Shown here: positions 33,166 to 41,440 of the stretch, piece after piece
Layout: the number at the start of each line of letters is the position of its first letter
Numbering within the stretch: the first letter of the stretch is position 1
NCBI RefSeq assembly: GCF_014696065.1
Contig: NZ_JACJPL010000001.1
Span: 248,001-312,000, forward strand
From: Leptolyngbya sp. FACHB-261
GTDB taxonomy: Bacteria > Cyanobacteriota > Cyanobacteriia > FACHB-261
Direction of reading: 5' to 3'
DNA: 64,000 bases
Position numbers and translations under genes: made by a program
The notes under the pieces: model-generated
Told to the model about the DNA's origin: nothing
The model's database searches: none
The model's input: the letters and a program-made list of their open reading frames with translations, nothing else

Positions 33166-34080
33166 TTAGCTGGAAGCACGCGCCGTCATAAACGGAAAAA
33201 GGCGATTGACTAATTGCTGTAAGGATGAAGGTTTGGTGGGCGTGGGAGGCTTGGGCTCTCTGAGATAGCGGTAGTGTTCCCACAACTCTCGATAAGGTCC
33301 TCCAGGACGCATGGGTGAGCCTGCCCAGTGCAGATACTGTAGACGTTTACCCCGGTCATAAAGGATGTGATCTTTCTCCTCGAAATGCTTGGAGCCTGCC
33401 CAATTGCCCGGTCCTCCACCCGGAATTCTGACTAAGTTGAAGCGTTTCTCAATCAGCTTGAGGACCATGTAGTTCATAACCGGCTGGTCCGTAGTGCCGT
33501 GGGAGAAGTCGAAGTATTCACGATGTTGAGCACATTCACGCAGAACTTCGTACATCTGCTGCTCTGTAATCGTTCCTTTCTTAGATGCCCAAAAACCACT
33601 ATTAAAAACATCCTGGAGTTGAGCGTCAGTGAAAATGCCCTGCTCTTTGACCAAAGGCGCGAAAACATCCTTTAGCTTCTCGCCTGAGTGATGAAAATCA
33701 CAGCAGAGAAAGCCATACTCTGAAAGGTGATTGAGATTGTCAGCAATCTTCTCGAAAACAATGATATCGGTGTCAATGTAGAGAAATTCGTCCAGGGGTC
33801 CGAACCAGGCGACTAGCTTGCGCATTTTATTGGGCAGAGCTAGGAAATCCCGATCAAACGTCTCAGCCACCACCTGAGTAAACCGATCTAAAAACTCCAA
33901 ATCCGGATAAACCTGAACCCCGTGCTGCTCTGCTAACGTTTCTGCAATCAGCTGATAGTCGTCATTAAAAGGAATTAGAATGACCGGAATTTCAGGGTCA
34001 TAGAGGCGAATGCTGTTGAGCAGCGCAATGGCGTTGTCGAGTACCCGGTTGTTGGCGGTAATGTATATGCCTCTAGACAT
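33166..34080 (-). CDS. Npun_R2821/R2822-type glycosyltransferase-like protein (copy 3)
   Basis: 304 residues, shorter and more divergent than the other two copies. It begins MSRGIYITANNRVLDNAIAL, has D-x-D as FLYIDTDIIVFEKIAD (Asp103-Asp105), and keeps GPYRELWEHYRYLREP near the end. The block HGTTDQPVMNYMVLK corresponds to PDQ(S/T)-x-x-NYM in the other copies. It starts 18 bases after the GT4 gene upstream and ends 10 bases before copy 2, so it belongs to one transcription unit. Confidence 0.75.
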   Translation of the reverse strand: MSRGIYITANNRVLDNAIALLNSIRLYDPEIPVILIPFNDDYQLIAETLAEQHGVQVYPDLEFLDRFTQVVAETFDRDFLALPNKMRKLVAWFGPLDEFLYIDTDIIVFEKIADNLNHLSEYGFLCCDFHHSGEKLKDVFAPLVKEQGIFTDAQLQDVFNSGFWASKKGTITEQQMYEVLRECAQHREYFDFSHGTTDQPVMNYMVLKLIEKRFNLVRIPGGGPGNWAGSKHFEEKDHILYDRGKRLQYLHWAGSPMRPGGPYRELWEHYRYLREPKPPTPTKPSSLQQLVNRLFPFMTARASS

Positions 34081-34098
34081 AAAAGTTTCCTTGGTAGC

Positions 34099-35331
34099 TT
34101 AGGGCAAGTGTAGGGGCTCAGGCTGTTTCTGGGTCATGACCGCTTCGTAGCGCTGCCCCATCTGATCCCAGGTGTAGTGGGCTTCCACAAATCTTCGACC
34201 CTGGTAGGACAACGAGGCTCTTAACGATGGCTCTTCAAACAGTCGGCAGATGGCACTCAGGTACTCTTCAACCGTATTGGCCCTCAAAGCTCTTTGAGGG
34301 GAATCAACCTCCAATCCCTCTAATCCTCGGTCACTGCTGACGACCGGAACCCCTGCCGCCATTGCCTCCAATGTTTTGTTCTTGATACCGAAACCAGTGC
34401 GCATAGAGACGACACAAACAGTTGCTTGGTGCAAATATTCCGCCATTGAGGGCACACGGCCAGTAACAGTGATGCCTGGGCGCTCAGCAAGCTCCAAGAC
34501 TTCAGGAGCCGGTTTAGAACCCACAATGCTGAAAGTAGCATCTGGGTAACGGGTTTGCAGTTCTGGCAGAACCTTGAGGCCAAAGAAGCGAACGGCATCA
34601 ATATTCTGTAGATTGTCCATTGCTCCCACAAAGATTAGGCTGTGGCCACCTGGGTCAGCGATCCGATAGGGGAATTCCACCAGATCGACACCATTTGGAA
34701 TTACGGCAATAGAGCTCCGGGGGTTGAAGGCCCGTAACTGTCGCTCATCGTCCTGTGTAGTCACAACAATCGAGGAGAACTTAGAGCAATAGCGTTGCTC
34801 ATAGCGACGCAAGAGGTTGAGATTAAGCCGATCCCGCACTGGATGCTCTGATATCCCAGTTTCTAATTGGTTGTGGCAAGACCCGTAAACTGAGCTGTGA
34901 ACGTTCACAACCGTATGTAGGTGCTGCTGAAATTCTGGACGGACATAAATCTCATTGACGCTGTGCTCACAGGTAATCGCCTCATACTTACCCGTGCGAA
35001 CCTGCGCATCTAGCCATTGCTGCAAATCATGCGAGTAAGAATGCAAGACACTAGGGGGTGTCCCTTGAGCTAGGAAGGAGCCAAAGCGCTTCACTTTGCC
35101 TAGAACTCCCTTCTGGGAATTAGCACCTTGAGGACGAGGGAAGACCATTAGCTGATCCACCCACTGTCGCAGCCCTTCAACTTCCGATTCTGTCACCTCA
35201 TCGCCATACTGAGTAACTAGAGTTACAGAGTGGTACTGACTCAAATGCTTCAGTAAATTAAACGTCCTGACCTGAGTTCCACCGCGGCTGGGCGGGTAGG
35301 GAAAGGTTGCCGAGAGCATTAAAATCTTCAT
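34099..35331 (-). CDS. Glycosyltransferase family 4 protein
   Basis: 410 residues from ATG 35331 (MKILMLSATFPYPPSRGGTQ); an in-frame TTG at 35352 is less likely. GT-B fold: the N-terminal domain has RGGTQVRTFNLLKHL, the C-terminal domain has SLIFVGAMDNLQNIDAVRFF, ITVTGRVPSMAEYLHQATVC, and the donor-binding GFGIKNKTLEAMAAGVPVVS (E-x7-E type). It is the first gene of the minus-strand run down to 26583. Upstream lies a ~500-base AT-rich non-coding stretch. Confidence 0.88.
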   Translation of the reverse strand: MKILMLSATFPYPPSRGGTQVRTFNLLKHLSQYHSVTLVTQYGDEVTESEVEGLRQWVDQLMVFPRPQGANSQKGVLGKVKRFGSFLAQGTPPSVLHSYSHDLQQWLDAQVRTGKYEAITCEHSVNEIYVRPEFQQHLHTVVNVHSSVYGSCHNQLETGISEHPVRDRLNLNLLRRYEQRYCSKFSSIVVTTQDDERQLRAFNPRSSIAVIPNGVDLVEFPYRIADPGGHSLIFVGAMDNLQNIDAVRFFGLKVLPELQTRYPDATFSIVGSKPAPEVLELAERPGITVTGRVPSMAEYLHQATVCVVSMRTGFGIKNKTLEAMAAGVPVVSSDRGLEGLEVDSPQRALRANTVEEYLSAICRLFEEPSLRASLSYQGRRFVEAHYTWDQMGQRYEAVMTQKQPEPLHLP

Positions 35332-35848
35332 ATGACCCACGGGCTTGAACAAAGTGCAGGACAGGGGTAGATCACGCCATTGCTCGGTGCAGGTTCCTAA
35401 ATCATCAAGTCATTCGACGAGCAATTGTAGTTCACCAATCTGCAAGTTAGCTCGATTCAAACTAAAAGCTTTACTCAAACCATACTCAGGCTATCTTTCG
35501 CTTTATACAAACTTAACAAGGACACAGAGATACCCATGTAAAGCTAGAGTGAATCTGATGTTAAATCCAATATTAAACTAGAAATGAGCTTATGACTAAA
35601 CGATTGAGATTTTTAGAAATTGTTGGAATTGAGGCACTCATCGTTTGCTAACAGCCTACATGTAATGGTTTGAATGATGCCTTCAAGAAATGCACGTAAA
35701 GAAGTGACATGTCAAAGATGACAGCCGGGACTGCACCTTCAACTACTACAGAGCGAAACTAACTTGAATTTTTCCAGCCGCACAACTCATTATAATAACG
35801 AGTAAAAATAGCAACGGACAGCAGTAATCACAAACACTGGAGGTATGC
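35332..35848. other. AT-rich intergenic region between divergent polysaccharide gene runs
   Basis: 517 bases without a believable gene. It must contain promoters for the minus-strand run starting at 35331 and for the plus-strand gene at 35849. A-T content is clearly higher than in the flanking housekeeping DNA. Weak inverted repeat AAACGATTGAG / CTCATCGTTT at 35598-35646 is probably incidental. Confidence 0.5.
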
Positions 35849-36904
35849 ATGAACGTTCTTCTGATGGGATACTACGGCTACAAAAATGTAGGTGATGATC
35901 TGTTCGTCAAACAGTTGACTCAATACTTCTCCAAACAGGAAAGTGTTAAAAAAATATCTGTACTCTGCAACGAAGATTACTACGAAAAAGCTAGCGACAA
36001 AGTTTCTTTCTTCGCGTCCAATAACATTTCTAAGTTTAAGAGACTTGTTTTGCTTTTAGACAGCCAATGTATTGCTTGGGGAGGAGGAACGCTTTCATTA
36101 AAGGGGGAGCCCAAAAACTTATCGCTTATGCAACAGCTATCCAAATTATTGGGTAAGCGCTTTTGCTTTCTTGGCGTTGGCTTGGAGATCGTTGGCAAAG
36201 GCAGTGAGGGAACAACCAAAATCTTTAAAAACGCCGATCTTCTCTACGTCAGAGACCAGTATTCCTATCAGTTAGCGTTGGAAACGCTGCAAGCCCAAAA
36301 GACCTGTTGCCTGGGAGGTGACCTAGCCTTTCTAGATCTGAGTGTTTACGAAGCCTTTTTGCATCAGACCAAGCCTACAGCTTCGCTCAATAATATTTCC
36401 TTCTCAGGAAAATTTTGGTGGGGAGAGGGGCGAGCTGAGTTTTATGCACAGCAATTACTGCCACTGATTGAGAAATTTAACTCAGTCATTCACCTATTAC
36501 CAGCTCATCTCGGCGATGAAAGGAACGACAACCGCTTCCACGCTCTTCTTCAAAAATATCTCCCTCAAGAAAACTGTCAGCTGCATGACTGGAAGCGGCC
36601 AGAAGACTTCATGGCAACTTTAAGCCAGATGGACCTCCACTTGGGTACCCGCCTGCATTCGCTAATTTTGGCCGACATTTTAGGAGTACCTAATATTGGT
36701 ATTGGTGGGCCGTCGTCAAAAATCCAGCACTACATCGATAAAACTCAGATGTTAACTCCCGAAAGAATTCGAGCTTTTATGGAGCCGATTTCTGTTGAGC
36801 AAATCAGCAAAGTGGTTGAGCATTACCAAAGACCAGAGGCTTTTATCCTGGATGAATCTAAAAGGTGCAACGAGTGTATCGGTAGAATCTTCCAGAAAGC
36901 CTGA
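35849..36904 (+). CDS. Polysaccharide pyruvyl transferase family protein (copy 2, CsaB-like)
   Basis: 351 residues from ATG with TGGAGG upstream. MNVLLMGYYGYKNVGDDLFV carries the family G-x-x-G-x-x-N-x-G-D-D. Other blocks are CIAWGGGTLSLKGEPKN, FCFLGVGLEIVGKG, LLYVRDQYSYQLALE, GGDLAFLDL and LHLGTRLHSLILADILGVPN (the R-x-H-S-L-I-x-A site). It is only distantly similar to the pyruvyl transferase at 30759. The gene is markedly AT-richer than its neighbours (one 60-base line near 35941 is one third G+C), which suggests separate acquisition. Confidence 0.85.
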   Translation: MNVLLMGYYGYKNVGDDLFVKQLTQYFSKQESVKKISVLCNEDYYEKASDKVSFFASNNISKFKRLVLLLDSQCIAWGGGTLSLKGEPKNLSLMQQLSKLLGKRFCFLGVGLEIVGKGSEGTTKIFKNADLLYVRDQYSYQLALETLQAQKTCCLGGDLAFLDLSVYEAFLHQTKPTASLNNISFSGKFWWGEGRAEFYAQQLLPLIEKFNSVIHLLPAHLGDERNDNRFHALLQKYLPQENCQLHDWKRPEDFMATLSQMDLHLGTRLHSLILADILGVPNIGIGGPSSKIQHYIDKTQMLTPERIRAFMEPISVEQISKVVEHYQRPEAFILDESKRCNECIGRIFQKA

Positions 36905-37019
36905 ACTGGAAAAGATCTACAGAAAGCCATACGCCAATGAGTCATACACCATGAGCGGCTAGACGATGACAATTGCCTTGGAAGCAAGTTAAGCTTTTGG
37001 GGTTGAAGCTAGTTCAGTT

Positions 37020-37967
37020 ATGCCCAAGGTTAGCGTTTGCATCCCTACTTTCAATCGGGTGAAGCTGTTGCCGGTTGCCATTAACAGTGTGCTTCAGCAA
37101 ACCTGGACAGACTTTGAATTGATCGTTTGCGATGATGGTTCCAGTGATGGCACGCCTGAGTTCATGGCGACCTTAACCGATCCCCGGATTCGCTACATTC
37201 GCCATCCTCAGAATGTTGGCAAAAGCAACAACATGATCTCCGGTTTTGAAGCAGCGACCGGGGACTATTTCATCAAGTTCGATGATGATGACCGACTCAC
37301 ACCCGAATTTCTCTCTAGCACCTGCCAGATTTTAGACAGTGATTTCAGCGTTGATTTTGTCAGTACAGATCATTGGATTATTGACATCAACAACACCCGC
37401 GATGAGCAGGCAACTCGGCTAAATTCGCAGAAATGGGGAAGAGCTGACCTACCTGCTGGTGTCATCAATAATCTTTTAGAAGCTGCTTTTGTCAAGCAGT
37501 GTATGCAGATTGGGGCAACTCTGTTTCGCCGCCAAACTCTCTGCGAAGTAGGGTATATGCTGCCTAACATGCAGAACTGCGAGGATAATGATTTGTTTGT
37601 CCGTCTAGCCTTGGCAGGCAAGAAAGGTTATTACCTGCCCCAGTTGCTGATGGAGTATCGAGTGCATGCAGAACAACAGGGCATTAACCGGGCAATTCCC
37701 TATCTAACGGATAAGCTGCATTACTTGGAGAGCTACCAGTTTGAATCGCCCTCGTTAGAAGCGGTGCGCAGAGCTCGCCTGCTTGAATCCCAATTACTGC
37801 TGGGACTACGCCTGATTGAGAAGGGTGAAACCGATAAAGGGCGCAAACTAGTTCAAGCTGCGGCTTCAGCATCCCCTGCAAAAGCTCGGATGGGCTTAAC
37901 TCTTTCGCTGCTACCAACAGGGTTGCGCAGCCCGGCCTTTGGTTTGCTACGACGACTGCGGTCTTAG
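37020..37967 (+). CDS. Glycosyltransferase family 2 protein
   Basis: 315 residues. GT2 motifs are complete: PKVSVCIPTFNRVKLLPVAI, FELIVCDDGSSDGTPEFMA, GDYFIKFDDDDRLTPEFL (D-x-D) and NCEDNDLFVRLALAGKKGYY. After the catalytic domain comes a helical ~100-residue tail with HAEQQGINRAIPYLT. No membrane helix. It is transcribed with the pyruvyl transferase at 35849 (115-base gap) and is convergent with the minus-strand run that ends at 38002. Confidence 0.9.
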   Translation: MPKVSVCIPTFNRVKLLPVAINSVLQQTWTDFELIVCDDGSSDGTPEFMATLTDPRIRYIRHPQNVGKSNNMISGFEAATGDYFIKFDDDDRLTPEFLSSTCQILDSDFSVDFVSTDHWIIDINNTRDEQATRLNSQKWGRADLPAGVINNLLEAAFVKQCMQIGATLFRRQTLCEVGYMLPNMQNCEDNDLFVRLALAGKKGYYLPQLLMEYRVHAEQQGINRAIPYLTDKLHYLESYQFESPSLEAVRRARLLESQLLLGLRLIEKGETDKGRKLVQAAASASPAKARMGLTLSLLPTGLRSPAFGLLRRLRS

Positions 37968-37990
37968 GCAGTGCTCCAGTTTAGGAAAGT

Positions 37991-38016
37991 GCTGCTAAGA
38001 CTTAGGGCTTAGCAGC
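37991..38016. terminator. Perfect 9-bp hairpin between convergent genes
   Basis: GCTGCTAAG, loop ACTTAGGG, CTTAGCAGC. It lies 23 bases after the stop of the GT2 gene (37967) and overlaps the last codons of the GT4 gene ending at 38002. CTTCCTT follows on the plus strand, a poor T run. Probably acts on the plus-strand transcript. Confidence 0.5.
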
Positions 38017-39207
38017 CTTCCTTAAGCGCAGCGAGTCGTAAACCTGCATCACCTGCCGTGCAATGGATGCCCAAGTGTAATGCTCCTGGGCATACTGCTT
38101 GCCTTGAGCACCCCGCAGTTGGCGCTGTTGCGGGTCTCTGATCGCCTCCTGCAAAGCCTCCCGTAGTGCATTGACCTCGCAGGGCACAACCCAACCGGCT
38201 CCGGCTTCAGCAATATTCCGGGCAATGTGGACTTGATCCGAAATGACTACTGGCAACCCGGCGGCCATGCCCTCTGCTACCGCGATGCCAAAGTTTTCGT
38301 AATACGAGGGCAAAACAAATAAATCCACATCCTGTAGCAGCGCCGCTTTGAGAGATCCCTGGATAAACCCCGTAAATGTTGTATGGGTTGCTAGGGGGGA
38401 AGCAGCAATCCGGGCTCGAATACTCGCTTCGTAAGCAGGATCCTGCGGATTGGCGCCAGCCAGAACAAAGTGAAACTGTTCGCCAGCCTGCAGTAGTGCC
38501 TCCAGTGCCGGAAGCAGCAAGTCCAGCCCTTTCTTGGGTTCAATGCGCGACAGAAACAGCACTAAGGGCACGGCCTCGGGCAGGTTAAGCTGGCTGCGGG
38601 CATAACCAGGCTCGGGAAGAGGCTCAGGTAGGCTAACCCCCAAGGGCAAAACCACGTCACGAGTGATAGCACCAAAGCGATCAGAAACCTTGGCTTCCTG
38701 ATCGCTGGTGAAATGAATAGCAGCAGCTCCAGCCAGATTTGCTCGCTCCCAAAGGGCAGCGTAGACCTGTTTCAACAGCTTTTTCTTGCGCAGATCGGCG
38801 GGATCCAAAGTGCCCAGTGGGCGCAGAATGTAGGGCAGACCCACTTGGCGTGCGACCCTAGCTGCTGCGGTACTTACCGGCGAAAATAGGGCATGAATGT
38901 GGGCAACATCATACTCGTGGGCATGGACCTTGAGCCATTGCAACAGTTCTAGCGAGAACTTATAGCGCCGGAAGGGGCTACAGCGAAAATAAATGACTTC
39001 ATAGCCGTTCTGAGCAACTGGTACTGCCAGAGGGACATCCAGAGGGGTAGTACCTGCAAAGTCACCGTTACTATCGGTCGTCAGAACCGTGACCGTCACG
39101 CCAGCCTGCGCCAGAGCCGCAGACAAGCCCAAAACCATCTGGCTGGGCCCCCCATAGACCAGGGAGAGAGATGGCACGATTTGCAGAACCCGCAGCGGCT
39201 GACTCAT
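38002..39207 (-). CDS. Glycosyltransferase family 4 protein
   Basis: 401 residues. MSQPLRVLQIVPSLSLVYGG and PSQMVLGLSAALAQAG form the N-terminal GT-B start. The C-terminal donor domain has PLVLFLSRIEPKKGLDLLLP (the conserved R-x-x-x-K-K-G) and LFVLPSYYENFGIAVAEGMA followed by AGLPVVIS (E-F-G-I-A-x-x-E-G). The start codon overlaps the stop of the upstream GT4 gene by four bases, so they are translationally coupled. Last gene of the run starting at 45436. Confidence 0.92.
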   Translation of the reverse strand: MSQPLRVLQIVPSLSLVYGGPSQMVLGLSAALAQAGVTVTVLTTDSNGDFAGTTPLDVPLAVPVAQNGYEVIYFRCSPFRRYKFSLELLQWLKVHAHEYDVAHIHALFSPVSTAAARVARQVGLPYILRPLGTLDPADLRKKKLLKQVYAALWERANLAGAAAIHFTSDQEAKVSDRFGAITRDVVLPLGVSLPEPLPEPGYARSQLNLPEAVPLVLFLSRIEPKKGLDLLLPALEALLQAGEQFHFVLAGANPQDPAYEASIRARIAASPLATHTTFTGFIQGSLKAALLQDVDLFVLPSYYENFGIAVAEGMAAGLPVVISDQVHIARNIAEAGAGWVVPCEVNALREALQEAIRDPQQRQLRGAQGKQYAQEHYTWASIARQVMQVYDSLRLRKAAKP

Positions 39208-40376
39208 GTTGCTAACAGTTCCTCATAGAAACTGAGCAAACGCTTTGCCAAAGCCCGGTTTGTGTAGTGAGTGAGCGCTCGACGTAGCCCCTGGTCAGCG
39301 AGTTCTTGTCTCGTCGGAGGTTGATCAATCAACGCGAGCAAGCACTGGCGCAACTCTGCTGCTTGCCCTTCCGGAAAGACTAAGCCTGCATCAGCAATGA
39401 CGCGAGGGATTTCACCCGAATCAGAGCCAATCACGGGCACACGACAGGCCATGGCCTCAATCAGGACGTGGCCAAACTGTTCCTTCCAGCCTTTCGAAGT
39501 CAGGGTTTCGAACTCGTAAGTCGTCTCTGAGGGCAGGATCAGCGTGTCCATCGCATTGATGTAATCAGCGACCTCTGCATGCGGCACGCTTTCTACTAAA
39601 ACGAGCCGATCCCGTACACCAGCCGCCTCAGCTCGGGCCAGTAGTTCCTCTCGGAGAGGACCTCGCCCTAGGAGCAGCCAACGCCAGGGGCGATCTAAAC
39701 CTTGGAGCGCTTCGAGCAGGGTTAGCAACCCCTTCTCCGGCACAAACCGTCCCACAAAGCCAACGACGAATTCATGCTCAGCAATGCCAAGGGAAGCTCG
39801 TAGTTTCGGTTGTGGCTGAGGTTTGAATAGTTGTTCATCGACCCCTAGCTGAGGCATGACAGCAACAGGGCCACCATAGCCCCGTTCCTTCAGAATATCG
39901 GCTCCGTCTTGATTACCAACTACTAAGCCAGAAGTGTGGGTGAGATTGTAGGCTTCGATAGCGGAGACCGGAAACTTCAAGGTGTAAGGGAGATTCCACC
40001 AGGTGAAGAATAATAGCTTGGCCTGCAGCCCCAAAAGGTAATTGAGGGTGATCAATTGGCTATAGGCCAGGGCTTTTGAACCTTGCTCGACCTGGATAAA
40101 ATCAGGTTTGAATTCCTGAAGCAGGCGAACCAAGTCAAGCCCGAAGCAGAGGAGCCCCTGGTTGTTTTGGCTGAAGTTAGAGACTGGTACCACCTGCAAC
40201 CGGCCTAACTGCCAAGCCCGCGACTCAACAATCTTCGTTTGGTTGACACCCCCTGGCTTCCAACGGCGCGGCACCACAATCGTGACTTCAATGTCTTCCC
40301 GCAGATCGGCAAGCGCCTGCAATTTTTGGCAATTGAGGTCGATGATGTAAGTATGGCTGACAACCAAAACCCTCAT
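39204..40376 (-). CDS. Glycosyltransferase family 4 protein
   Basis: 390 residues. MRVLVVSHTYIIDLNCQKLQ is the GT-B N-terminus; EFVVGFVGRFVPEKGLLTLL carries the R-x-x-x-E-K-G phosphate-binding site; KGWKEQFGHVLIEAMACRVP and VIGSDSGEIPRVI are the donor-binding blocks. It overlaps both neighbours by four bases (start of the GT4 downstream, stop of the GT2 upstream). The overlaps indicate one operon. Confidence 0.92.
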   Translation of the reverse strand: MRVLVVSHTYIIDLNCQKLQALADLREDIEVTIVVPRRWKPGGVNQTKIVESRAWQLGRLQVVPVSNFSQNNQGLLCFGLDLVRLLQEFKPDFIQVEQGSKALAYSQLITLNYLLGLQAKLLFFTWWNLPYTLKFPVSAIEAYNLTHTSGLVVGNQDGADILKERGYGGPVAVMPQLGVDEQLFKPQPQPKLRASLGIAEHEFVVGFVGRFVPEKGLLTLLEALQGLDRPWRWLLLGRGPLREELLARAEAAGVRDRLVLVESVPHAEVADYINAMDTLILPSETTYEFETLTSKGWKEQFGHVLIEAMACRVPVIGSDSGEIPRVIADAGLVFPEGQAAELRQCLLALIDQPPTRQELADQGLRRALTHYTNRALAKRLLSFYEELLAT

Positions 40377-41422
40377 GCCTGAACTCCTTGCTCCCCCAGA
40401 GCGGATGTAGCAGCGACAGGCAACGAGCCAGAGGGCAACTGATCATGCTCAGTGTAAGTTTGCCCCCCTTCGTGTCCGGTGCGCAGAAGGGTTCCCAAGG
40501 CGTTTACTAGTCCGAGCAGATAAAATCCGCCCCGCACCACAATCTTGTCCAGAGAGCCGCTCTTGTAGCAGGGAGGATGGCCCAGAACGTGGCAGTCAAA
40601 TAGCTTGACACTCAGGGCAAGCAATTGAGACGGAGACAAGTTCTTGAGCGCCATCAAGAAGTGATTGTGGTAGAAGGTGACTTGGTACTTTACCGAGCGG
40701 AAGCCGATATCGTGACAGCCACCGGTTTCTTCTCCCAGGTGAACCAGCACAGCTTCTGGGTCATACCAAATCTTGAAGCCGGTCTTGCGGATGTTAAGAC
40801 AGAAGTCTGACTCCTCACGCACTGCACTGCCTCGGAAGCGCTCATCAAAATGCAGCCCATGTTCGGTAAACAGAACCTTACGGAACGACATGTTGCAGCC
40901 CCGTGCTGTTAATACCTGCTGAGGTTGGCGAGTTCGGTATAGGTCAATGTAGTACCAACCAATACCAGGATCCATTGCCTCAGGGGGCATTAAGTCCGGC
41001 CCCTGTTCCGTTGCCTCAACTGGGTCGTCTGCCAGTTTCATCCGGTCAAGTACCCGACCTGCGACAGCTCCAACGTCAGGATTGGCAAAGTTACGAGCAT
41101 GGGCCTGCAGATAACCGTCGGGCAACTGCACATCATCATCAATAAACAGGACGATCTCGCCTTTGGCGCGGCGCACCGCATAGTTGCGTGCACCTGGCAA
41201 GCTAGCCCAGTCCACTTGAAATAACTGAATCTTGCCAGCTTGGGCCAACTCGTCAAGATAAACGCGAGTCTCAGGCTGATGAACAGGCGTTTGGTCCACC
41301 ACCAGAACTTCGAAATTCGGATAGTCCTGGCGCAGCACGTCAGCCAGAGTTGCCCGCAAAGGCTCCTCGCGGCAGTAAGTCGGCACAATCACGGAAACGG
41401 AGGGCCAGTTCATATCATTCAA
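40373..41422 (-). CDS. Glycosyltransferase family 2 protein
   Basis: 349 residues. PSVSVIVPTYCREEPLRATL, FEVLVVDQTPVHQPETR, LPGARNYAVRRAKGEIVLFI followed by DDDVQLP (D-x-D) and VREESDFCLNIRKTGFKIWY are the GT2 blocks. HNHFLMALKNLSP and a C-terminal region follow without a clear membrane anchor. It starts 18 bases after the stop of the polymerase-like gene and overlaps the next GT4 gene by four bases. Confidence 0.9.
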   Translation of the reverse strand: MNDMNWPSVSVIVPTYCREEPLRATLADVLRQDYPNFEVLVVDQTPVHQPETRVYLDELAQAGKIQLFQVDWASLPGARNYAVRRAKGEIVLFIDDDVQLPDGYLQAHARNFANPDVGAVAGRVLDRMKLADDPVEATEQGPDLMPPEAMDPGIGWYYIDLYRTRQPQQVLTARGCNMSFRKVLFTEHGLHFDERFRGSAVREESDFCLNIRKTGFKIWYDPEAVLVHLGEETGGCHDIGFRSVKYQVTFYHNHFLMALKNLSPSQLLALSVKLFDCHVLGHPPCYKSGSLDKIVVRGGFYLLGLVNALGTLLRTGHEGGQTYTEHDQLPSGSLPVAATSALGEQGVQA

Positions 41423-41440
41423 GTGGCAGGAGGAACTGTT

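Noticed and set aside
35345-35581. 78-codon plus-strand open frame in the AT-rich intergenic region
   Set aside because: Low-complexity Ser/Lys/Arg composition, overlap with the start of the GT4 gene and no ribosome-binding site; looks like chance.
35598-35646. Inverted repeat AAACGATTGAG / CTCATCGTTT
   Set aside because: Arms need a bulge, the loop is long (28 bases) and the region is AT-rich, so chance pairing is likely.
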